44,699 bases of DNA from an uncultured Treponema sp. (GCA_910584475.1 CAJUBD010000008.1:110223-154921); one strand, 5' to 3'; shown: positions 29,861-37,833, counted from the stretch's first letter. Numbers and translations: made by a program. The notes: generated from the sequence alone by a model not told the origin.

Positions 29861-31120
29861 TCAAAACGAAATTATTTCTTCGTAAAGTTGAATCGCGAAT
29901 TGGTCGGTCATCCCGGAAATATATTCAATCAGACATTTTTGGTATGACTCGTCGGAGTGAATGTCGAACACTTGCGGCGTTTCGTAGCGCAGCGTCTTTT
30001 TTTTGTCGGCGGCGTAGTTCGTGTATTTTACGAGCCAATCCTCGAAGTTCGCGTTGAGCTTCGGAAAATATTTCAGCGCATAGGAAACGCGTCCGCGTTG
30101 CGCGTAGATTTGCGCGCGCTGCAAAGTCTCATAAATCGTGGTGATTACGTTTCGCGCGTATTTTTGGAATTCCACCAGCCGCCAATGCGTATAGATTTTC
30201 GTGAAATTGAATTTGTTCAGTTCGAGGATGAATTTAAAATACTCGTCGCTGAAGAAGATCCCTTTTTGAGGTGAACTTTGCTCGCACAAATCCACAATCA
30301 TGTCGTTTATCAAAACTGTAGTGTTCACCGCCTTTCCGCTTCGCAGCGATTTTTTTCCCTTGCCGTCAAAGCCGAGCGTCGAGCCAACGATGTCGCGCAA
30401 CATTCTGTATGAGCCCATGTCCAAAATATGATATGCGCGCGCATCTTCCAAGTCGCGTCCCAAAAAAGAAATCTTGTCGGAAATTTTCACGACGCATCCT
30501 TCCCAAGTGAACGGCTGGATAAGCCCCGGCCTTTTTATCGAATACAAGTCCAGCGCGTCATCGCGAGGTCGGATTCCCTGCTGATGGATTTCGCCGCAAT
30601 GACAAATCAAGCCGTCGCGTACGGCATAAGTCAAGTCGAGAGTCTTCGCGTTGCCGTCAGGGTCTCGCAAAGTTTCTATGTAGTCGGCGAAAAAAAGGCT
30701 GTTGCGTTCGTGCCAGAATTTCTTCGGCGCGTTCTCTCCTTCTTTTTGCTTCAAAAGCGAATTCAGGCATTCTTCGCCGAAATGCCCGAACGGCGCGTGT
30801 CCGATGTCATGCCCAATCGCAATAGCGCGCGCGAGTTCCGCGTTCAGCCCAAGATATTTTGAAATCGTCGTCGCCACGGAAGCCACGTGGTTCACGTGTT
30901 CCATTCGCGTACAAATGTGGTCATTGTGCGGCGCGAAAAAAACTTGAGTCTTGTGCTTGAGGCGGCTATAAGCCTGGCAATGCAAAATGCGCGTGTAGTC
31001 GCGTTCAAACTCGCTGCGGATTTCGTTGCCCCGGCTGTAGAGAGAATTTTCGCGCCTCACGCTTTGTTCCCATTTCGGGGAGTTTTCACGACACGCTTCA
31101 TCTTTAAAAGAATCTTTCAT
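29861..31120 (-). CDS. dgt: dNTP triphosphohydrolase (dGTPase-like)
   Basis: About 419 residues from the ATG at 31120 (a TTG three codons upstream is possible). An HD-domain enzyme that hydrolyses dNTPs to deoxynucleosides and triphosphate. It has SRLKHKTQVFFAPHNDHICT, then HVNHVASVATTISKYLGL, and the metal-binding HD motif IGHDIGHAPFGHFGEE. WHERNSLFF and CHCGEIHQQG further mark the family. A sigma70-like promoter (31157-31129) places +1 close to the ATG with no Shine-Dalgarno, so the message is probably leaderless. Confidence 0.9.
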   Translation of the reverse strand: MKDSFKDEACRENSPKWEQSVRRENSLYSRGNEIRSEFERDYTRILHCQAYSRLKHKTQVFFAPHNDHICTRMEHVNHVASVATTISKYLGLNAELARAIAIGHDIGHAPFGHFGEECLNSLLKQKEGENAPKKFWHERNSLFFADYIETLRDPDGNAKTLDLTYAVRDGLICHCGEIHQQGIRPRDDALDLYSIKRPGLIQPFTWEGCVVKISDKISFLGRDLEDARAYHILDMGSYRMLRDIVGSTLGFDGKGKKSLRSGKAVNTTVLINDMIVDLCEQSSPQKGIFFSDEYFKFILELNKFNFTKIYTHWRLVEFQKYARNVITTIYETLQRAQIYAQRGRVSYALKYFPKLNANFEDWLVKYTNYAADKKKTLRYETPQVFDIHSDESYQKCLIEYISGMTDQFAIQLYEEIISF

Positions 31121-31128
31121 TAAAATCA

Positions 31129-31157
31129 AATATAATAGAAAAAATGAAAAATGTAAA
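31129..31157 (-). promoter_or_regulatory. Promoter of dgt
   Basis: On the minus strand, -35 TTTACA (31157-31152), 17-bp spacer and -10 TATATT (31134-31129), then 8 bases to the ATG at 31120. Confidence 0.6.
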
Positions 31158-31194
31158 TGGAAAAAAAATTTGCTTTGACAACCACATTGTGAAT

Positions 31195-31311
31195 GATTTG
31201 AATGGATTGCTTCGTCGCGTAAGCGATGACGTAAAATAAACTTCCTATAGCAAAACGGCTATAGCCGTATTGCTTCGTCGTACGCTCCGCTACCTCCTCG
31301 CAATGACGGAA
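31195..31311. repeat. Dispersed intergenic repeat (ATTGCTTCGTCG family)
   Basis: Two copies of ATTGCTTCGTCG (about 31206 and 31269) with GCGTAAGCGATGACG and CTCCTCGCAATGACGG ends. This is the kind of repeat (CGTCATTGCGAGGAG... GACGAAGCAAT on the other strand) known from many bacterial genomes. Between them is a GGCTATAGCC palindrome. Confidence 0.6.
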
Positions 31312-31376
31312 TTTGAGCGCGGCAGCCAACGAGACGGTTTCGTGGTTTTTGCGAAGCAAAAATGGGAGGCTTACGA

Positions 31377-31416
31377 CAAAAAAGCGGCAACTGCAAAGGA
31401 GAAAATCAGTTGCCGC
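31377..31416 (-). terminator. Rho-independent terminator of the ABC-F gene
   Basis: On the minus strand GCGGCAACTG / CAGTTGCCGC, a perfect 10-bp stem with a 13-base loop, is followed by a run of Ts. It lies 75 bases past the ABC-F stop codon. Confidence 0.75.
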
Positions 31417-31491
31417 CCTGGAGGTTTTGTTTTTGCAAAATTGACTGTATCTATAAAATAAGCAACTTTCGCGAAAAATGGTTACAAAGAA

Positions 31492-33030
31492 TCACAAAGA
31501 AATTGAAAAAAAATCTTTGTGGAAAAGCAAGACATTTTTCAAAAACGCCTCGTCGTGGCTTACAATGACGAGCGCGGCGGAAAGATTTTTCAGCGCGTCC
31601 TCCAGCGCGAGCACGCTTTTCAAGTCAAGATGGTTTGTCGGCTCGTCGAGGATGTACAAATACGACGGCCTTTGGCAAAGCGACATAGCAATCGCTATTT
31701 TTCGGATTTCACCAGGACTTGCGTCAAAAATATTTTCGCGTTCCGCAAGCGAATCGGGATTTGAATTCAGGCGATAAAGCGTGGAAAGTACCGCGCCCTT
31801 TTCTTCGTCCGAAAGCAAATCAAAATTTTCGCAAAGCCTTTCGCGAAAATTTTCATCCGTGATTTGCGGCAGATAAAAAATATTTTCCGCGCGACCTTTT
31901 TCTTTCGCTTCTTGCAAAATCGCTTTTACCAAAAGAGTTTTTCCGCTGCCGTTTTTTCCGACAAGCGCAATTCGCGCTCCGCGCCTTATGCAAAAGGACT
32001 CGACGGTTTTTCCGTTCGCGAGAATCGTTTTTGGAAATTGCAAAATGTTTTCGGGAATATCGCGCGCACCAAAACGATTGGAAGTTTCAAAATCCATCCC
32101 CGCGTTTGAAAAGGCAAAGCCCGACTTTTTCGAAAGCGGCTTTTTTATTTTGTCGCGCCGCTCGTTTGCCCGAGCAAGCAGGCTTTCAAAACGCGCATGG
32201 GTATCGCCGGCCGTCCTGTCCTTTCCGCTCAAGCGCGCCATGTCGATTTTGCTTTTCGCATCGTGGTCGCCTTTTTCGATTGCGGATTTTTTTACGCACC
32301 CCGATGAACGCGCGGATTCCTGCCGCCATTTTTCCACGGCGTTTTTTATTTTCCGCGAGTTTTGATTTGCGTCTTGCCATTCATTTTTAAGCGAGGAAAA
32401 TTCCTCCGCCCGCAATTCCAAGGCACGGCTCAAATTTGAATTGTAGATTTTCGCGCAGACTTTGTCCTCGCCGTCAGCGAACGCTTCGCTTTCGCGAAAA
32501 AGGAAAATCGTCTGCTCGCAAAGCGCGTCGGCAAATTCTCGGTCGTGGCATACAAGAACAATTTGCGCGGCGGATTTTTTCAAAGCGAAAATTATTTTTT
32601 GCTTTGTCTCGCCGTCAAGGTGGTTTGAAGGCTCGTCCAAAAAAAGCACGGCTGGATTTTCCGCCAACGCCGCCGCAATCTGAACGCATTTTTTCTCGCC
32701 ACCTGAGAGTTCTTCCCAACGCGAGATTTTCTCTTCGCTCACGCCGAGCACCGAATAGAATTTCCGCGCCTCGTTGTCCCCTCCCCAAAAGGACGAGAAA
32801 ACGCTCTGCGGAATTTCACGGCATTCCTGTTCCACATAAATTGCATCGCCTGAGATTTTTATTTTTCCCGAAGAGGGTCTGAGAATCCCCGCCGCCAATT
32901 TCAAAAGCGTGGATTTTCCGATACCGTTGTTGCCCGCGATGCAAGCGCATTTCGCGTTCGTGGCAAGCGAAAAATTCTGGAACAAAATCTGTCCACCGAA
33001 TGAAAAAGAAATTGAATTGATTTGAATCAT
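31492..33030 (-). CDS. ABC-F family ATPase
   Basis: 512 residues with two ABC cassettes and no membrane segments. NBD1: Walker A GNNGIGKST, signature LSGGEKKCVQIA, Walker B VLFLDEPSNHLD. NBD2: Walker A GKNGSGKT, a degenerate signature (ASPGEIRKIAIA), Walker B LYILDEPTNHLD and switch SHDEAFL. The linker (~200-310) is helical and charged. ABC-F proteins act on the ribosome (translation rescue, antibiotic protection) rather than in transport. It resembles the Lsa/Vga/Msr-like duplicated layout, but I cannot tell resistance from housekeeping members. GAGG precedes the ATG by 7 bases. Confidence 0.88.
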   Translation of the reverse strand: MIQINSISFSFGGQILFQNFSLATNAKCACIAGNNGIGKSTLLKLAAGILRPSSGKIKISGDAIYVEQECREIPQSVFSSFWGGDNEARKFYSVLGVSEEKISRWEELSGGEKKCVQIAAALAENPAVLFLDEPSNHLDGETKQKIIFALKKSAAQIVLVCHDREFADALCEQTIFLFRESEAFADGEDKVCAKIYNSNLSRALELRAEEFSSLKNEWQDANQNSRKIKNAVEKWRQESARSSGCVKKSAIEKGDHDAKSKIDMARLSGKDRTAGDTHARFESLLARANERRDKIKKPLSKKSGFAFSNAGMDFETSNRFGARDIPENILQFPKTILANGKTVESFCIRRGARIALVGKNGSGKTLLVKAILQEAKEKGRAENIFYLPQITDENFRERLCENFDLLSDEEKGAVLSTLYRLNSNPDSLAERENIFDASPGEIRKIAIAMSLCQRPSYLYILDEPTNHLDLKSVLALEDALKNLSAALVIVSHDEAFLKNVLLFHKDFFSISL

Positions 33031-33287
33031 TTTGACCTCGTATAAAATTTAAGTAACACACATCACAAGTTTGCGCGAGCAAACTTGTTAAGTAAGCCTC
33101 AGGCTTACGACTTTTGCGGATTTGATTTTATTTAACGAGGCATTTTACACTGGCTTCTCCTAAATTAATTATACGACGAAAAACTTTTTTCTGCAAGCGA
33201 AAACGAGCGGCGAATGATTCCGACAAAATGCTTTCTGCGTTGGAAGATTGCGCAACAAAGAAAAGCAAAAGAAATGGCACTCCTTAA
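33031..33287. repeat. ABC-F upstream region with degenerate palindromes
   Basis: There is no gene. AAGTTTGC-GCGA-GCAAACTT (about 33067-33088) and GTAAGCC-TCA-GGCTTAC (about 33094-33110) match the right part of the palindromic family inside uvrC. The rest is AT-rich, with TCCTTAA at the edge of the next element. Confidence 0.55.
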
Positions 33288-33432
33288 TTTTTAACAGTGA
33301 AGAAAGTGTCAACTTTCTTCACTGTTAAAAACGCAACTTCGCAATGGAATGAGAAGTCGCAGTGGATGTGCGAGTTTTGGAACAAAACTCGACGTTAAAG
33401 TTGGCACAGCATTTTTGTGCCAACTTTAAACG
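33288..33432 (+). mobile_element. Four-hairpin structured element, copy D
   Basis: H1 is a perfect 20-bp stem, TTTTTAACAGTGAAGAAAGT with its complement, loop GTCA. H2 is GCAACTTC/GAAGTCGC with loop GCAATGGAATGA. H3 is CGAGTTTT-GGAAC-AAAACTCG. H4 is TTAAAGTTGGCACA/TGTGCCAACTTTAA with loop GCATTT, ending TTTAAACG. It is preceded by TCCTTAA. Confidence 0.75.
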
Positions 33433-33441
33433 CTCCTTAAA

Positions 33442-33661
33442 TTTTTAAAATAATGAAAAAGTTTCAACTTTTTCATTATTTTAAAACGCAACTTCGCAAT
33501 GAAATGAGAAGTTGCAGTGAATGCGCGAGTTGCGGACAAGTACAAAATAGATTGTCGGGTCAAGCCCGACAATGACAAATAAGCGGGTTTTCGGCAATGC
33601 ACTCGCCCCGACTAACTCGAAGTTAAAGTTTGCGGCGATATTTCGACGCAAACTTTAAACG
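33442..33661 (+). mobile_element. Four-hairpin structured element, copy E, with a REP inserted in hairpin 3
   Basis: H1 AATAATGAAAAAGT/ACTTTTTCATTATT; H2 GCAACTTC/GAAGTTGC with loop GCAATGAAATGA; H4 TTAAAGTTTGCG/CGCAAACTTTAA with loop GCGATATTTCGA. H3 keeps its ends (CGAGTT/AACTCG) but is enlarged by about 75 bp, including the palindrome ATTGTCGGG-TCAAG-CCCGACAAT (33551-33573), the same REP as at 4678-4700. It sits directly after copy D and next to the 3' end of eno. Confidence 0.7.
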
Positions 33662-33681
33662 CACGATTTTAGCCGTTCACT

Positions 33682-34980
33682 CTAAACGTTCGCCTTTACC
33701 CTTTCATAGCCATACACCGCGCGTTCGCCCAGTTCCTCCTCGATTCTCAAAAGGCGGTTGTATTTCGCCATGCGGTCGCTTCTCGAGGCCGAGCCAGTCT
33801 TTATCTGCCCCGAATTGGTCGCCACCGCGATGTCGGCGATTGTCGAGTCCTCGGTCTCACCGGAGCGGTGCGAAGTTACGGTCGTGTAGCCGTGCCGGTG
33901 CGCCATCTCGATTGCGTCGAGCGTCTCGGAAAGCGTTCCGATTTGGTTCACTTTGATAAGGATTGAATTGGCGCAGCCGAGCGAAATTCCTTTTTTCAAA
34001 TATTCCACATTCGTGACGAAAAGGTCGTCGCCCACAAGCTGGCATGTTCCGCCCAGTTTTTCCGTGAGCAGTTTCCAGCCTTCCCAGTCGCCTTCCGCCA
34101 TTCCGTCTTCAATGGAGTCAATCGGGAATTTCTGCACGAGCGATGCAAGGTATTCCGCCTGTTCCGCAGAATTGCGCTTCTTTCCTTCCGCGCCTTCTTT
34201 CCAAGTGTAGTCGTAGATTCCGTCATGGAAAAATTCCGATGCGGCGCAGTCCATCGCAATCTTCACATCGCTTCCCGCCGTGTATCCCGCCGCCTTGATT
34301 GCCTTGACGATTGTTTCAAGCGCGTCCTCGGTGCCTGAGAGCGCGGGCGCGAATCCACCCTCGTCGCCGACCGCCGTGGAAAGTCCCCGGCTCTTCAGCA
34401 CGGATTTGAGCGCGTGGAAGATTTCGCATCCCATTCGTATTCCCTCGCGGAAACTTTTCGCGCCAACAGGTCGAATCATGAATTCCTGAAAGCAGATTGG
34501 AGCGTCAGAATGCGCCCCCGCGTTGATTATGTTCATCATCGGAACGGGAAGCGTGAAGGGGTTTACCCCTCCTATGTAGCGGTAGAGCGGAAGACCGACA
34601 GAATTCGCCGCCGCCTTTGCCGCCGCAAGCGAGACTCCTAGAATCGCGTTCGCTCCAAGCACGGATTTGTTTTTCGTCCCGTCAAGCGAAATCATCTTGA
34701 AATCCAGCGCGCGCTGGTCGAGCGCGTCTATTCCCACGAGGGCGGGCGCGATGATATCATTCACATGTGTCACCGCCTTTTGCACGCCAAGTCCGCCGTA
34801 GCGTCCTTTGTCTCCGTCCCGAAGCTCGAGAGCCTCGTTTTCGCCGGTGGATGCGCCCGATGGAACGGAAGCCCGACCGAACGCTCCGCCCTCCAACTCC
34901 ACATCCACTTCCACCGTGGGATTTCCGCGAGAGTCCAAAATCTCGCGTCCAATGATTCTTTTGATTTTGCCGCCTTCCAT
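33682..34980 (-). CDS. eno: Enolase
   Basis: 432 residues from the ATG at 34980, with GAGGA 6 bases upstream. It interconverts 2-phosphoglycerate and phosphoenolpyruvate in glycolysis. Family landmarks are complete: REILDSRGNPTVEVDVEL, SVPSGASTGENEALELRD, GDEGGFAPAL, the metal ligands in KIAMDCAASEF, SIEDGMAEGDWEGW and VGDDLFVTN, and ILIKVNQIGTLSETLDAIE then SHRSGETEDSTIADIAVAT. The length is normal. The encoded longer frame upstream has no support. The structured element E lies only 20 bases past its stop, so the last hairpin there may act in 3'-end formation. Confidence 0.97.
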   Translation of the reverse strand: MEGGKIKRIIGREILDSRGNPTVEVDVELEGGAFGRASVPSGASTGENEALELRDGDKGRYGGLGVQKAVTHVNDIIAPALVGIDALDQRALDFKMISLDGTKNKSVLGANAILGVSLAAAKAAANSVGLPLYRYIGGVNPFTLPVPMMNIINAGAHSDAPICFQEFMIRPVGAKSFREGIRMGCEIFHALKSVLKSRGLSTAVGDEGGFAPALSGTEDALETIVKAIKAAGYTAGSDVKIAMDCAASEFFHDGIYDYTWKEGAEGKKRNSAEQAEYLASLVQKFPIDSIEDGMAEGDWEGWKLLTEKLGGTCQLVGDDLFVTNVEYLKKGISLGCANSILIKVNQIGTLSETLDAIEMAHRHGYTTVTSHRSGETEDSTIADIAVATNSGQIKTGSASRSDRMAKYNRLLRIEEELGERAVYGYERVKANV

Positions 34981-35145
34981 ATTTTCCTCACTTGAAAAAA
35001 TTTCGCACGCAAAAAGCGTGCGTTTGTTTCGCCTTTTAAAATAACAAATCAAATCGCCATCGGCAAGTCCATTTTAAACTTGCAAAAATGTTTCGCCTTA
35101 AGCATTTGTCGCAAAAAGCAAAAAATGTGTTATTTTATAGTTGTT

Positions 35146-35302
35146 ATGGACATTTCCGAATTGCAAGTCTTTTGCGCCCTCGGAAAGATAAAATGGCAAA
35201 AGCATGCTTTGGAGCGAATGCATGAGAGAAACATAACTCGCGGAGGCAATACATTGCATTATGAGCGGGCGGCATAAATCTCGTGCCCTACGTTTTTCAT
35301 GA
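35146..35302 (+). pseudogene. Frameshifted, truncated DUF4258-type toxin
   Basis: The first frame reads MDISELQVFCALGKIKWQKH then ALERMHERNITR, the start of DUF4258 proteins (RelE-like toxins often beside an antitoxin). At CGCGGAGGCAAT (35239-35250) one extra G shifts the frame; skipping it restores EAIHCIMSGRH, the expected DVIxCIxxGE-type continuation, before a stop at 35300. Without correction the product is 43 residues. No antitoxin partner follows; the omp leader repeat begins about 100 bases downstream. Confidence 0.65.
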
Positions 35303-35408
35303 TTTTTCGTAGCTTTCGCAATCTTTCATAATTTCTCCCAAAATGAGCAGGTTTCGCAAGAAATTGTGCAACAAGGCGTAAGTCTTGCCACACAATTTGA
35401 TTTCTCAC
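35303..35408. other. Hairpin-rich spacer
   Basis: No gene. A long imperfect hairpin, AAATTGTG/CACAATTT with inner GCAACAAGGCG..TCTTGCC, lies at about 35359-35393. Confidence 0.4.
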
Positions 35409-35794
35409 AAATTGCCGTCGGCAAGTCAAATTGACACCTTCGCAAACTTGTCCGCAATGGCAAAGGGCAAGGACTGCAATCCCTGCGCCCCGCCACACGC
35501 CATCCCTCACAGCCTTTTTCATCACATCAAAAAAAACGCGAACCGCGCGGGCAAATCCAGTCAGCCCATCACGCGGAACGCCCCCATGTGCCGCCTCCCC
35601 CCATGTGCCGCCCCTCCCATACCTTGTTTTTTGCCCCTCCCCGATGCGCGTATTTTCCCCTCCCCGCGCCCCTCCCATCGCCAAAAACCGCCTAAAATTT
35701 AAACGTGCGTTACAATTTTAAACAATGGGGCGGGGCGCAGTGCCCTGCCCGCAAAAAATAAGGAGGTTTTTTCAATATGAAAAAATTGATTGGT
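35409..35794 (+). repeat. omp leader repeat, left copy
   Basis: About 386 bp ending inside the first codons of omp1, nearly identical in inverted orientation to 41021-41457. It includes a C-rich middle, the sequence TTTAAACGTGCGTTACAAT, a GC-rich hairpin GGGCGGGGC-GCAGT-GCCCTGCCC (about 35729-35751) and the Shine-Dalgarno AAGGAGG 11 bases before the ATG. The conserved hairpin next to the ribosome-binding site suggests control of translation or message stability. Conserved open frames exist but most differences change residues, so I treat it as a non-coding leader. Confidence 0.8.
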
Positions 35795-37024
35795 TCAGTG
35801 GCTGTCGCGGCTATGCTCGCTACCGCCGCTTTCGCGGAGCTCTCCATGGGAGCGTGGTTGCGCACGAATGTCATCCCTGTCGCATATAATGGTAAAGACA
35901 TCAAGGCGGGCTGGGAAAACTCTTGGGGTTGGGGAGTCAGGAACGCACGCCTCAGCTTCAACTTCACTTCTGACGACGGAAAGGTAGGAATGCTCTACGA
36001 CCTCTTCGGTGACGGAGCGAGCGGATTCAGCGCGGGCGACTATCGCGCGATTTGGTATCAGCCAGTAGACTGGTTCAAGGCGATGGTCGGACACATCGAC
36101 AATGGCTACACAATGCGTGGCGACGTGTGCTACGGCTCATGGAACTGGTTTCGTCCATGTAACTGGTATTATGATGACGAAGGCTTGACATTCGGTCTTC
36201 CTAACCGCGATGGTTTGCAGTTGGAATTCTTCCCAGTCGAAGGCTTGCAGATTTTGGCTCACCTCTCGCTTAATCCTAATGGAGGATTTGCCAACTTTAC
36301 TGACCAGATTAAAAACAGTCTCGTGGCCGTTGGATACACTATCGGCGACATCGGTACAATCAAAGTCGCTTATGTCGGTGGTTACAGCGATGTCAAGGCT
36401 TCCGAACCCAAAAAAGCTGGATACTATGACAAAGACGGTAACGCCATTTTACCAGACAGCGATAAGTTTATACCTGGACTTATAAATGGTGAAATTACTT
36501 ATATTGATAAAGATGAAGAAAACGGTGTTTCTGCCCGAAAAACCTTCGGAAACGCGCAGGTGGGATTCGACTTGAAAGGCATCGAGAATGTTTGGTTGAC
36601 TGTCGGCGCGAAATTCAACATTGCCGATGGCTATAGCGACGGCGATGAAATCGCGAAAGTGGCTTTGGGCGGAAACTTCCAGCTTACAGACTCTTTCGGG
36701 CTTGCGGCATCCATCGCGCTGAAATTGCGTGACGCGGTTTCACCGGGAATGCAGGCGGGCGTCGGAATCAATGTGGGTCTCACGGACGTGCTCGGACTTG
36801 CAGCGGATATTCGCTGGAAGGGCGACCTTAAGGACAATAAGCACTGGATTTCATTCATGGTCGGCTTGAACTGGGCGATGTCCAGCAATGGCGAAATGGG
36901 AATCGGCTTCCAGGGCACGACGAACGGCAATGGTTTCATCGGCGATGGTGGTCTCAAGGCGGCGGAGTCGAAGTCTGACGCGTTCTGCTTCGCGGTGCCT
37001 ATCAGGTTTGGTCTGAGGTTCTAA
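35777..37024 (+). CDS. Porin-like outer-membrane protein 1
   Basis: 415 residues. A signal peptide (MKKLIGSVAVAAMLATAAFA, cleavage before ELSMGAW) is followed by a Gly/aromatic-rich sequence with alternating hydrophobic strands typical of a beta-barrel. It ends in VPIRFGLRF, the C-terminal Phe signature recognised by BamA. Middle text such as YRAIWYQPVDWFKAMVGHID and LGLAADIRWKGDLKD recurs in Treponema barrel proteins of unknown substrate. AAGGAGG lies 11 bases before the ATG. It is a paralogue of the gene at 39956-41038, with which it shares its leader. A strong terminator follows at 37075-37108. Confidence 0.85.
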   Translation: MKKLIGSVAVAAMLATAAFAELSMGAWLRTNVIPVAYNGKDIKAGWENSWGWGVRNARLSFNFTSDDGKVGMLYDLFGDGASGFSAGDYRAIWYQPVDWFKAMVGHIDNGYTMRGDVCYGSWNWFRPCNWYYDDEGLTFGLPNRDGLQLEFFPVEGLQILAHLSLNPNGGFANFTDQIKNSLVAVGYTIGDIGTIKVAYVGGYSDVKASEPKKAGYYDKDGNAILPDSDKFIPGLINGEITYIDKDEENGVSARKTFGNAQVGFDLKGIENVWLTVGAKFNIADGYSDGDEIAKVALGGNFQLTDSFGLAASIALKLRDAVSPGMQAGVGINVGLTDVLGLAADIRWKGDLKDNKHWISFMVGLNWAMSSNGEMGIGFQGTTNGNGFIGDGGLKAAESKSDAFCFAVPIRFGLRF

Positions 37025-37074
37025 ATCACGCATAGCGTAGTGTCGGCGGAAGCCGTGGCTTGCTAGAAAAAAAG

Positions 37075-37108
37075 CACTTCCCGTGCCTCTTCGGGAAGTG
37101 TTTTTTTT
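37075..37108 (+). terminator. Rho-independent terminator of omp1
   Basis: CACTTCCCG-TGCCTCTT-CGGGAAGTG followed by eight Ts. Confidence 0.9.
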
Positions 37109-37110
37109 GT

Positions 37111-37145
37111 GCTCTTGCTCGCGCGATGTGGGAAATGCGCCTTGT
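37111..37145. repeat. 35-bp direct repeat, left copy
   Basis: GCTCTTGCTCGCGCGATGTG and the next 15 bases recur exactly at 38791-38825. The right copy is preceded by GCGCGAGCAAG, making a perfect hairpin there. Ten Cs follow at 37185-37194. Confidence 0.8.
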
Positions 37146-37219
37146 GGCACGAAGATTGAGCGTGTTGCTGGGGCGCGAAGTTTACCCCCCCCCCGCATTT
37201 TTTTTACCACCGCGCTGTA

Positions 37220-37642
37220 TCAAATCTCGTCTTCAAAATATTTCAGCGTAGAATATTCGTAAAGCGTTTTGCAAATGCTGTCGCCGAGATTTTCTTTGGC
37301 CTTTTTGAATTCCTGAATGTAGCGGAGCATTTTTTGTTTTATCCTAAAATCTTTTCCGCGCAACATGTCAAATTCATTTTGTCGTAAATGCGGAATTTTT
37401 TCCGCGTCAATATAACTTTCATTTTTAATCAGAACCGCCTTGGAAAAGTCAACGCCACAGCGGTTCATTTTGTCGGTCCAAAAAACATGCGGATGGTTTA
37501 TGTGGGAACGGAGCAGAATTGCGAAACGCAAGTCGCCCACTTCAACAAGAATTTGAATGTACGGGCGAGTCTGCTTTTTTTCAATTTCAGGGAATTTGTC
37601 GTTGGGAAAATCCGAATAAAACAGGTCGGACAAAAAAAACAA
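37220..37642 (-). CDS. Type III toxin (ToxN/TenpN/CptN-like endoribonuclease)
   Basis: 140 residues starting at TTG 37642 (or TTG 37633); no ATG fits. The sequence FYSDFPNDKFPEIEKKQTRP then YIQILVEVGDLRFAILLRSH, INHPHVFWTDK, GVDFSKAVLI, YIDAEKIPHLRQNEFDMLRG and YSTLKYF follows the pattern I associate with the TenpN/CptN branch of type III toxins, endoRNases held inactive by an RNA pseudoknot. The context supports this: directly upstream are a terminator (37688-37707), two pseudoknot repeats (37711-37799) and a promoter (37805-37833), the standard toxIN layout. The protein appears full length. A role in phage abortive infection or plasmid-like maintenance is possible but unproven here. Confidence 0.8.
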   Translation of the reverse strand: MFFLSDLFYSDFPNDKFPEIEKKQTRPYIQILVEVGDLRFAILLRSHINHPHVFWTDKMNRCGVDFSKAVLIKNESYIDAEKIPHLRQNEFDMLRGKDFRIKQKMLRYIQEFKKAKENLGDSICKTLYEYSTLKYFEDEI

Positions 37643-37676
37643 ACCTTTGCCGTTTTTTCACATTCACTCCGTCTCT

Positions 37677-37707
37677 CCAAAAACAAAGGCTGCCCAAAAG
37701 GGCAGCC
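37677..37707 (-). terminator. Terminator between antitoxin RNA repeats and toxin
   Basis: On the minus strand GGCTGCCC-TTTT-GGGCAGCC is followed by TTTGTTTTT. In type III TA loci a leaky terminator at this spot sets the ratio of antitoxin RNA to toxin mRNA. Confidence 0.85.
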
Positions 37708-37710
37708 TTT

Positions 37711-37799
37711 CTCGGTGAGCCTTTCTTTTGTTTTACTAGGACACGCTCTATGTCCTAATCTTCTTTGGGGCTTTCTTTTTACACACGCCCTATGTGCTA
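37711..37799 (-). ncRNA. Type III antitoxin RNA: two pseudoknot repeats
   Basis: Read on the minus strand. Repeat 1 (37799-37767): stem CACA/TGTG around loop TAGGGCG, with loop GGGC pairing to GCCC 12 bases downstream. Repeat 2 (37756-37715): stem GGACA/TGTCC around loop TAGAGCG, with loop GAGC pairing to GCTC downstream. The two repeats start 43 bases apart and both carry AAAAGAAAG before the second pairing strand. The change GGGC/GCCC to GAGC/GCTC is compensatory, as is CACA/TGTG to GGACA/TGTCC, which is strong evidence that the H-type pseudoknot is real. Confidence 0.85.
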
Positions 37800-37804
37800 T
37801 TTAA

Positions 37805-37833
37805 AATATATCACAAGTCCGAAAAAAATGCAA
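37805..37833 (-). promoter_or_regulatory. Promoter of the type III TA locus
   Basis: On the minus strand, -35 TTGCAT (37833-37828), 17-bp spacer and -10 TATATT (37810-37805). Transcription should begin near 37798, the first bases of pseudoknot repeat 1. Confidence 0.75.

Noticed and set aside
31270..31461. Small open frame in the dgt/ABC-F spacer
   Set aside because: Its first third is the dispersed ATTGCTTCGTCG repeat and the rest is the ABC-F terminator hairpin.
35385..35702. Conserved open frame in both omp leaders
   Set aside because: Both copies encode similar text, but most nucleotide differences change the residue, the C-rich part diverges, and there is no start signal; a conserved untranslated leader explains it better.
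35720..35776. Riboswitch in the omp leader
   Set aside because: The GC-rich hairpin before the Shine-Dalgarno is suggestive, but I see no conserved aptamer core of any known class; it is reported only as a leader hairpin.
37688..37707. GGCTGCCC hairpin as a plus-strand terminator
   Set aside because: No plus-strand gene ends before it; on the minus strand it has the T run and the exact place expected between antitoxin repeats and toxin.
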